DNA from: Bacteroidota bacterium
GTDB lineage: Bacteria; Bacteroidota; Bacteroidia; Flavobacteriales; Flavobacteriaceae
NCBI GenBank assembly: GCA_024280815.1
Contig: JAJRPL010000335.1
Coordinates: forward strand, 1 to 6,897
Length of the DNA: 6,897 nt
Reading direction: 5' to 3'
Part shown: positions 1-4,585 of the stretch, piece by piece
How the letters are laid out: each line of letters opens with the position of its first letter
Numbering within the stretch: position 1 is the first letter of the stretch
Made by a program: the position numbers and the translations under genes
Notes under the pieces: generated by a model
What the model was told of the DNA's origin: nothing
Database searches by the model: none
Seen by the model: only the letters and a program-made list of their open reading frames with translations

Positions 1-146
1 GTTATGTAACCGGCGTTTACAAAAGAAGCTCCGCTAGAAATATTAGATTGGTCAATAACTGTAACTTTACAACCTTCTTTTTGAAGGTAATATGCCGAAC
101 ACAAACCTATAATACCTCCACCAATAACTATTACATTTTTACTCAT
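1..146 (-). CDS. FAD-dependent oxidoreductase, DadA-like (5' end only, partial)
   Basis: Only the first 48 codons lie in the window; the gene runs off the left edge. The product starts MSKNVIVIGGGIIGLCSAYY, a classic dinucleotide-binding Rossmann strand with GxGxxG (GGGIIG, residues 9-14), then a second beta strand ending in an acidic residue (VTVID, about 28-32) that would bind the FAD ribose, then a SSGASFVNAG segment like that following the FAD site in D-amino-acid dehydrogenases and glycine oxidases (DAO superfamily). The family oxidatively deaminates amino acids, and DadA types act at the inner membrane. ATG at 146 is preceded by AAAGG 8 nt upstream on the coding strand, a fair ribosome site. 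It follows the PhnA-domain gene by 26 nt in the same direction, so the two may be cotranscribed. The superfamily is firm; the substrate cannot be read from this fragment. Confidence 0.85.
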   Translation of the reverse strand, partial: MSKNVIVIGGGIIGLCSAYYLQKEGCKVTVIDQSNISSGASFVNAGYI

Positions 147-172
147 CGTCAATACCTTTAAAAAACGTAAGG

Positions 173-751
173 CTATATCTTCTTTACATACTTTGTAATA
201 ATCACAATTTGTTGACTACCTACTCTACCTTCAATATATTCTTCATTATCATGGTCTAAAGATATTCTTCTTACTGCTGTACCTTGCTTTGCCACCATAC
301 TTGATCCTTTTACTTTCAAATCTTTAATAAGCACCACAGAATCGCCTGCTTTTAAAACCACACCATTGACATCTCTATGCACAACACTTGCCTCTTCTTC
401 CTCATCTTCACCAGTTGCTTTTGCCAATGTTAAAGCATCTTCATCAAGATATATCATATCTAATAAATCTTGTGGCCAACCTTCAGAACGTAATCTATTT
501 AACATTCGCCAAGCCATAATCTGTACGGCTTGATGTTCGCTCCACATACTATCATTTAAACAACGCCAATGGTTTGCATCTACTTTATCAGCGTCTTCAA
601 TTTGTTCCAAACAGGTTTTACAAATCAATAATGAATTGTCAACGGTTTCATTTAAAGAGGGTGGTATTTTATACACACTTAAGTTGTCCGTTTCTGTACA
701 CAATTCACATGTTGAACTGCTTCTTTCTTCTAGGGTTTTTTGTACACTCAT
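173..751 (-). CDS. PhnA/YjdM-domain zinc-ribbon protein
   Basis: The 192-residue protein has two parts. The N-terminal part carries two CxxC pairs (C15/C18 and C44/C47) that would form a zinc ribbon, followed by a Trp-rich helical segment (about 60-100) and an acidic stretch (EDEEEE, 115-120). The C-terminal part (about 123-192) is the PhnA domain, with a small KOW-like beta fold: DVNGVVLKAGDSVVLIKDLKVKG is readable from about 127. The short PhnA (YjdM) of E. coli, about 110 residues, has a ribbon and this domain only; the longer form here is common in Bacteroidota. Despite the name, the family is not part of the phosphonate C-P lyase machinery and its role is unsettled. The start is ATG at 751, with no strong ribosome site. 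It reads toward the DadA-like gene 26 nt downstream; upstream is repeat C. Family call firm, function unknown. Confidence 0.88.
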   Translation of the reverse strand: MSVQKTLEERSSSTCELCTETDNLSVYKIPPSLNETVDNSLLICKTCLEQIEDADKVDANHWRCLNDSMWSEHQAVQIMAWRMLNRLRSEGWPQDLLDMIYLDEDALTLAKATGEDEEEEASVVHRDVNGVVLKAGDSVVLIKDLKVKGSSMVAKQGTAVRRISLDHDNEEYIEGRVGSQQIVIITKYVKKI

Positions 752-802
752 GGTTTATTCTTTGTTGCTACAATAATACAGCTAATATATTTATAATCTC
801 TG

Positions 803-853
803 CCTCCCCGTCTCAGTGTCACTGAGACATCCCTCCTTAAAAAAGGAGAGGAG
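803..853. repeat. Compound palindromic intergenic repeat (repeat C)
   Basis: This GC-rich block sits in the 137-nt AT-rich gap between the YjbR-like and PhnA-domain genes. It contains a near-perfect palindrome, GTCTCAGTGTCACTGAGAC (810-828, 9-bp arms around one central base), and a second hairpin, CTCCTT-AAAA-AAGGAG (833-848). Flanking arms CCTCCCC (803-809) and GGAGAGG (845-851) could pair on the minus-strand RNA through six Watson-Crick pairs and one G-U, in competition with the second hairpin. The C-rich arm, hairpin, G-rich arm plan resembles repeats A and B in this window, so it may be a divergent or composite member of the same family. Neither hairpin is followed by a U-run on the minus strand, so it is not a standard intrinsic terminator, though it may still affect the mRNA between the two genes. 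Confidence 0.7.
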
Positions 854-888
854 TTCCTTCTATCAAACTCAATAGTTAAAATGAAATT

Positions 889-1248
889 TCAATTTTCAAT
901 AAGTGTTTCTCTAAGTTTCTTAGGTAATTTCTTAACTACCAATTCATAAGAATGATCTATCAATTCTAACAAAACTTCTCTTGGTAATCTAGAATCAAAA
1001 ACAACGGTATTCCAATGTTTTTTACTCATATGATAACCTGGTAAAATAATGCCATCATATTCTTCTCTTAGCTCAATAGCTCGCTCTGGATCACATTTTA
1101 AATTGGCTGCTGGTGGTTGACGTTCTAATCCTGTTAAGGCAAACATTTTACTTAACACCTTAAAAACCAAGGTCTTTTCATCAAAAGGAAAACTTTCAGT
1201 CACTCCCTTTTTACTCAAACAATATTCACGAAATTCTTCTATGTTCAT
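889..1248 (-). CDS. MmcQ/YjbR family protein
   Basis: This 119-residue soluble protein is of the usual length for the MmcQ/YjbR family (COG2315). Recognisable features are the N-terminal helix followed by GVTESFPFDEKTLVFKV (15-31), a beta strand with KMFALTGL (34-41), an NLKCDPERAIELREEY segment (49-64), and the family hallmark PGYHMSKKHWNTV (70-82). The C-terminal helix includes LIDHSYELVVKKLPKKL. The family has a CyaY/frataxin-like or double-wing-like fold and is often labelled DNA-binding, but its biological role is not established. Its ATG is one nucleotide past the stop of the upstream cyclase gene (TAAAATG on the coding strand), so translation is probably coupled and it is the last gene of the hemW-cyclase-yjbR run. 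The family call is firm; the function is open. Confidence 0.9.
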   Translation of the reverse strand: MNIEEFREYCLSKKGVTESFPFDEKTLVFKVLSKMFALTGLERQPPAANLKCDPERAIELREEYDGIILPGYHMSKKHWNTVVFDSRLPREVLLELIDHSYELVVKKLPKKLRETLIEN

Positions 1249-1249
1249 T

Positions 1250-1987
1250 TTAATTTAAAACTTCATATAATATAGGTTTACTCGGACTTGCATTATTCTC
1301 AAAAGGTGCAATTTGTAAATTTAAAAAATACCTGCCATCTTTAATTTTATTTGGCACAAAAATCAATTCTGTTATGGTGGCATTGTATCTAATTTTACCT
1401 TTGGTATTCCAAAACGCATTGTGAGATAATAATTTACCTCCATCCTTTTCTTTGTCAACCGAAGGCATATCAATCAATAAATGTTCAATCCCTTTTTCTT
1501 TTAAATAAACAACAGCTTCTTCAAGTAAATAAGGCGGATTTGTCTTTGAATAATTTTTAGATAATTTCTCGTTTGTGTTCGGTATGGTTCTAATAACAAT
1601 AGCTTCTCTTTTTTTATTTCCTAATAAAAATTGGATTTGTTTTTTAGAAATAACTAGGTCGTTCTCTAATTTTTCTGGAGCCACAGTAATAACTTCTGCC
1701 AAAAAGAAAAACTGCTTTAATGTTTTATTGATTGATATAAACTCTTTGGTTATATGCCCAACACATTCTGTATGCGTACCATGAGCATGTGGTTTAAAAT
1801 AAATGGAGTTAAAATTAGAGGAATGCTTTTTTTTGACACTCCTCATTTTTTTTAATCTTGGACTTCTTTGATTACAAGCAAGAACACCTACATTATCACG
1901 CGTTAAGAGTAATGGCATTGAAATATCTAATGGCTCTGATAAATTTATTTTTAATTTCTGTGATCCGTATTGAATTGTTGTAAGCAT
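1250..1987 (-). CDS. Cyclase-family (KynB-like) metal-dependent hydrolase
   Basis: The 245-residue protein belongs to the cyclase/kynurenine-formamidase superfamily (COG1878). The metal-binding stretch HAHGTHTECVGH (67-78) corresponds to the family's HxGTHxDxPxH, and IDMPSVD (172-178) to the iDtPS active-site loop. Further candidate ligands are H189 (LLSHNAFW) and E207 (TITEL), matching the distal His and Glu of KynB enzymes. Differences from canonical formamidase are Glu74 for Asp, Ala at the usual first-His position (68) with His on both sides (67, 69), and no Pro at the P position. This is a divergent subfamily and kynurenine formamide should not be assumed as substrate. No signal peptide is seen, so it is probably cytoplasmic. 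It starts 13 nt after hemW and ends 1 nt before the YjbR gene. Two A8 runs (coding strand, 1827-1834 and 1846-1853) lie in the KKKH and LKKM codons. Confidence 0.85.
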   Translation of the reverse strand: MLTTIQYGSQKLKINLSEPLDISMPLLLTRDNVGVLACNQRSPRLKKMRSVKKKHSSNFNSIYFKPHAHGTHTECVGHITKEFISINKTLKQFFFLAEVITVAPEKLENDLVISKKQIQFLLGNKKREAIVIRTIPNTNEKLSKNYSKTNPPYLLEEAVVYLKEKGIEHLLIDMPSVDKEKDGGKLLSHNAFWNTKGKIRYNATITELIFVPNKIKDGRYFLNLQIAPFENNASPSKPILYEVLN

Positions 1988-1991
1988 ATTA

Positions 1992-1999
1992 CAAATATA
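1992..1999 (-). promoter_or_regulatory. Possible Bacteroidota -7 box upstream of cyclase gene
   Basis: The coding strand reads TATATTTG, a full match to TAnnTTTG, ending 4 nt before the cyclase ATG. A TTTG lies 13 nt farther upstream, closer than the usual spacing of about 19 for a -33 element. Initiation here would yield an almost leaderless mRNA, so a chance match in the AT-rich hemW-cyclase gap is possible. Confidence 0.3.
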
Positions 2000-2000
2000 A

Positions 2001-3182
2001 CTAAATCATAAACAAATTACTTGACAATCCGTCAACTAAAAATTTTCCTTTTTTTGTGGTTATTAACCTCTTTTGATCTTCAATATAAATCAAGTCTTGA
2101 ATGATAAATTTTTCTGAATTTTTTAACAACTGATTTTTATACGTTTTTCCGAAATCTTGTTCAACCTCATCTAAAGACACTCCCCAAATGGTTCTTAGCC
2201 CCGTCATCACCAACTCATTAAACCTGTCATTTTTAGACAATTCTTCTATTTCTTGAGGAATTTTTCCAGCCTGAATTCCTTTTATATATTTGATGTTATT
2301 TGAAACATTCCAACTCCTCTCTTTACCATTAAAGGAATGTGCCGAAGGTCCGATACCTAAATACGACTTACCAAACCAATACGATGTATTGTGCTTTGAA
2401 AAATAATCTGGCTTTCCAAAATTTGAAATTTCATAATGTACAAAGCCTTGTTTTTCAGTTTCAGCAACCAATATATTAAAATGTTCTAATGCTAATTCTT
2501 CTGATACATTCGGATATTTTCCTTGTCGGATAAATGTTGCCAATGCTGTTTTAGGTTCAACAGTTAAAGCATAACTAGAAATATGATTGATGCCAAAATC
2601 GAAAACTTGTTGTAAATTTTTTATCCACCGTTTATTACTCATATTCGGAATTCCATAAATTAAATCGACCGTAATATTATCAAAATGCTGAGTGGCTTGA
2701 GTCAAACATTCTTTTGCTTCTTTTGAATTGTGAGCCCGATTCATCAATTCTAAATCTTCATCAAAAAAGGATTGAATACCAATACTCAATCTATTAATAG
2801 GTGAATTTGCCAATTCAGAAATTTTAGAATTGGTTAAGTCATCAGGGTTTGCCTCCAACGTAATTTCAGGAAACTCAATAATGGTAAAATTACTGTAAAT
2901 GGTGTCAATCAGTAATTGGATTTCTTCAATTGATAATACTGAAGGCGTACCTCCCCCAAAATAAATGGTTTCAATAGTTTGATTTTTAAGTTCATCTTTT
3001 CGAAGTTTTAATTCAATTACTAAAGCTTCAATCATTTCATTTTTTCGACTCAACGTAGTCGAAAAATGAAAATCACAATAATAACATGCTTGCTTGCAAA
3101 ATGGAATGTGGATGTAAATGGCTGCCCCTTCCCCTCCTAACCTCCCCGAAGGGGAGGAATTTATCGTGTCCTTTAAGTTCAT
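2001..3182 (-). CDS. hemW: HemW, radical SAM haem chaperone (coproporphyrinogen-oxidase-like)
   Basis: The 393-residue protein has the radical SAM signature CKQACYYCDF (C29, C33, C36), which binds the 4Fe-4S cluster and S-adenosylmethionine. The next position is Phe38 where HemN has a fourth Cys, which distinguishes HemW from true oxygen-independent coproporphyrinogen oxidase. The glycine-rich SAM motif GGGTPSVL follows at about residues 76-83, then LEANPDD and RLSIGIQSF, and a C-terminal HemN_C winged-helix-like domain (NDRFNELVMTGLRTIWG to TTKKGKFLVDGL). HemW binds haem and is proposed to deliver it to respiratory proteins. The ATG at 3182 is the only usable start: no ATG, GTG or TTG occurs between it and the conserved AIYIHIPFC (21-29). 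Residues about 8-20 (NSSPSGRLGGEGA) are therefore forced, and they are encoded by repeat B. The upstream HNH gene ends 24 nt away. A 5-codon ORF (ATGAAAATTGTAATATGA, 3196-3179) overlaps the start. Confidence 0.95.
   Translation of the reverse strand: MNLKDTINSSPSGRLGGEGAAIYIHIPFCKQACYYCDFHFSTTLSRKNEMIEALVIELKLRKDELKNQTIETIYFGGGTPSVLSIEEIQLLIDTIYSNFTIIEFPEITLEANPDDLTNSKISELANSPINRLSIGIQSFFDEDLELMNRAHNSKEAKECLTQATQHFDNITVDLIYGIPNMSNKRWIKNLQQVFDFGINHISSYALTVEPKTALATFIRQGKYPNVSEELALEHFNILVAETEKQGFVHYEISNFGKPDYFSKHNTSYWFGKSYLGIGPSAHSFNGKERSWNVSNNIKYIKGIQAGKIPQEIEELSKNDRFNELVMTGLRTIWGVSLDEVEQDFGKTYKNQLLKNSEKFIIQDLIYIEDQKRLITTKKGKFLVDGLSSNLFMI
3041..3066. repeat. 10-bp perfect inverted repeat inside hemW
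   Basis: TTTTTCGACT (3041-3050) and AGTCGAAAAA (3057-3066) are exact inverted copies around a 6-nt loop, CAACGT. It encodes HemW residues just after the FeS-cluster motif (HFSTTLSRKN). The TCGACT...AGTCGA core recalls TTCGACTACGCTCAGTG-type interspersed repeats that I remember from Bacteroidota genomes; that likeness is from memory and was not tested. Confidence 0.5.
3125..3162 (-). repeat. REP-like palindromic element inside hemW start (repeat B)
   Basis: On the minus strand the element is a 7-bp GC-rich hairpin, CCTCCCC-TTC-GGGGAGG (3157-3141), followed directly by TTAGGAGGGGAAGGGG. It lies wholly inside the first codons of hemW, spanning about +26 to +42 of the message for the hairpin. 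Repeat A at the end of ruvC has the same order of parts (ATTCC, C-run, TTY, G-run, GGTTAGG, G-run) in the opposite orientation. Its base composition is sharply different from the surrounding AT-rich DNA. Such elements are usually intergenic; here it is read as protein. Confidence 0.8.
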
Positions 3183-3206
3183 ATTACAATTTTCATCCTT
3201 TAGTAG

Positions 3207-3881
3207 TTAAGAATTATTCATCATCTTTTTTAACTCTTCAATTGAAAAAGGTTCTTTTCGTTTATGAATCATTGCATGACAATTCGGACAAACAGGGCGT
3301 AAATCATTTATAGGGTTTACTTCACCTTCACCTGTAGCTGAAACTAGTTTTAAATGATGAACATGAATAAAATCTTTTCCAACCTCTCCATATACCTTTT
3401 CAAAATTAAAACTACAAACAGAACAAGAATATCCAAAATGTTCAATACATTTTTCTCTTGCTTTTGGATCTCTTTCATATTTAGTAACCAAAACTTCATT
3501 TGGTTTACCTTCAATATATACTTCTTTCTTATTTAATCTTAGTGGATTTGAAGTAGTTACTATTTCCTCTTTTGATTCTCTATGGGTTGTGTTGAATTCA
3601 AATTTATATACAACTTCGTTGTTTTTAGATTTAGTCTTTGAGACAATTAACCCTCGTTTCTTCAAATGAGGAAAGTGTGCCTTAACTCCACTTTCTTTTC
3701 TACCACTTCTTTTTATTAACTGTTGCATAGTAGCTCCTTCAAGTAACATTTGATTGATAATACCACCTTTTTTTTTATTACCTAACCAATACTGGTTATC
3801 TTCTAACTTAATTTTACCTGATAATAAATCATTTGTTAATTTAATACCTAACCCTCTTTCCGTTAATTTAACTCTACCCAT
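3207..3881 (-). CDS. Stand-alone HNH endonuclease with N-terminal winged-helix-like segment
   Basis: The 224-residue protein has two recognisable parts. Residues about 38-80 (GGIINQMLLEGATMQQLIKRSG, then KESGVKAHFPHLKKRGLIV) read like a winged helix-turn-helix. The C-terminal half (about 122-220) is an HNH domain of the type found in McrA-like and restriction-associated nucleases: zinc ligands C153, C156, C198 and C201; the beta-beta-alpha metal core with FIHVHH (H175/H176), N200, H202 and H206; and the conserved run NDLRPVCPNCHAMIH. Such nucleases cut DNA with a Mg2+-like ion, and several family members restrict modified DNA. No methyltransferase lies nearby, so it could be a solitary type IV-like restriction enzyme, a selfish nuclease or a repair factor. 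It sits between housekeeping genes ruvC and hemW, flanked by inverted repeats A and B. An A9 run (3768-3776, residues K36-K38) is a possible slippage site. ATG at 3881; ribosome site weak. Confidence 0.85.
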   Translation of the reverse strand: MGRVKLTERGLGIKLTNDLLSGKIKLEDNQYWLGNKKKGGIINQMLLEGATMQQLIKRSGRKESGVKAHFPHLKKRGLIVSKTKSKNNEVVYKFEFNTTHRESKEEIVTTSNPLRLNKKEVYIEGKPNEVLVTKYERDPKAREKCIEHFGYSCSVCSFNFEKVYGEVGKDFIHVHHLKLVSATGEGEVNPINDLRPVCPNCHAMIHKRKEPFSIEELKKMMNNS

Positions 3882-3933
3882 TCAAAACCTGTTTTTAAAT
3901 ATTACTATATTCTTTCCCTTTATGGTCTGGGAG

Positions 3934-4512
3934 CTATTTATTCCCCCTTTGGGGGTTAGGGGGATTTACTCTTTTCTCATTCTGCTTCACAAAAGCACCC
4001 CATCCGCGATAGCTTTTACCTGTGGTTATTCTTCCTGAATTGTAAAAATGGCAAACAGCAGCTGCCAAACCATCAGTAGAGTCTAAATTTTTAGGCAATT
4101 CTTTTAGCCCAAGTGTGCTTTGTAGCATTTTAGCCACTTGTTCTTTACTAGCATTTCCATTGCCTGTAATTGCCATTTTTATTTTTTTTGGCGAATATTC
4201 TGTAATAGGTATTTCTCTTGACAAACCTGCAGCCATAGCCACACCTTGTGCCCTACCTAACTTTAACATGCTTTGTACATTTTTACCAAAAAAAGGAGCT
4301 TCAATAGCAATCTCATCAGGATGATAATTCTCTATCAATTCTATAGTGCGTTCAAAAATAAGTTTCAACTTTACATAATGATCGTTATATTTTTTCAATT
4401 GCAATTCATTCAATTGCATAAATTGCATCTCTTTATTGACAACTTTTATCAGCCCAAAACCCATGATGGTTGTTCCTGGATCTATTCCTAAAATTATTCT
4501 TTCTGTTTTCAA
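3934..4512 (-). CDS. ruvC: RuvC, Holliday-junction resolvase
   Basis: The 192-residue protein is the crossover-junction endodeoxyribonuclease that cuts Holliday junctions made and moved by RuvAB. The RNase H-like fold shows the four acidic catalytic residues D11 (GIDPGTT), E71 (IEAPF), D144 and D147 (LDSTDGLAAA). FFGKNVQSMLKLGRAQG (74-90) and YSPKKIKMAITGNGNASKEQV (106-126) are typical family segments. The reading frame has no ATG before residue 17; TTG at 4512 gives MKTERIILGIDPG, the usual N-terminus, and an upstream in-frame TAG (4536-4534) limits other choices to rare codons. The usual Bacteroidota RuvC ends soon after WGAFVK; here the tail runs on as NEKRVNPPNPQRGNK because repeat A supplies the last codons and the sequence just past it supplies the TAG stop. 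It is transcribed away from the flippase gene and toward the HNH gene, 52 nt downstream. Confidence 0.95.
   Translation of the reverse strand: MKTERIILGIDPGTTIMGFGLIKVVNKEMQFMQLNELQLKKYNDHYVKLKLIFERTIELIENYHPDEIAIEAPFFGKNVQSMLKLGRAQGVAMAAGLSREIPITEYSPKKIKMAITGNGNASKEQVAKMLQSTLGLKELPKNLDSTDGLAAAVCHFYNSGRITTGKSYRGWGAFVKQNEKRVNPPNPQRGNK
3941..3967 (+). repeat. REP-like palindromic element inside ruvC 3' end (repeat A)
   Basis: On the plus strand it reads as a 5-bp hairpin, CCCCC-TTT-GGGGG (3943-3955), followed by TTAGGGGGATTT. The layout matches repeat B (hairpin, GGTTAGG, G-run) but in the opposite direction, so the two form an inverted pair about 0.84 kb across, with hairpins facing the HNH gene and tails facing ruvC and hemW. 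Read on the minus strand it encodes the RuvC tail NPPNPQRGN. It is too GC-rich and lacks the U-run to act as an ordinary terminator. Confidence 0.75.
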
Positions 4513-4560
4513 ATTTGTTAAGATGCTTAAACTCTAAACCAAAAATCAGGTTTAATTTCA

Positions 4561-4568
4561 TTACTTTG
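4561..4568 (+). promoter_or_regulatory. Candidate -7 box for the flippase-GT2 operon
   Basis: TTACTTTG matches TAnnTTTG except at one base, continues with CA as in many flavobacterial promoters, and lies 17 nt before the TTG start of the flippase gene. No TTTG or TTG was found at the expected -33 distance. The gene upstream is divergent (ruvC), so a promoter must lie in this 73-nt gap. Confidence 0.35.
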
Positions 4569-4585
4569 CACTAAAGTACAATTCA

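Noticed and set aside
574..825. Open frame of 83 codons on the plus strand opposite the PhnA-domain gene
   Set aside because: It is antisense to a well-supported gene, has low-complexity F/C/H-rich content and no recognisable domain.
833..848. Intrinsic terminator after the YjbR-family gene
   Set aside because: The hairpin is real, but on the minus strand it is followed by GGATG rather than a U-run, so it is listed as part of a repeat instead.
1575..1784. Plus-strand open frame opposite the cyclase gene
   Set aside because: It mirrors the coding strand of a clear family member and shows no own motif or ribosome site.
3179..3196. Five-codon leader ORF overlapping the hemW start
   Set aside because: The ATGA-type overlap is tidy, but an AAAGG directly abutting its ATG is too close to serve it, and a five-codon frame is easily random.
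3086..3313. Plus-strand open frame spanning the hemW start and HNH end
   Set aside because: It runs antisense through repeat B and two real genes, and no protein family is recognisable.
3895..3910. AATAT/ATATT inverted repeat upstream of the HNH gene as an operator for its winged helix
   Set aside because: Five AT-only base pairs are expected by chance here, with nothing else to support autoregulation.
4396..4427. Three copies of AATTGCA in close succession
   Set aside because: They encode the MQF/MQL/LQL residues within ruvC and look like codon-level coincidence in AT-rich sequence.
4273..4491. Plus-strand open frames opposite ruvC
   Set aside because: These are shadows of the ruvC reading frame in AT-rich DNA.
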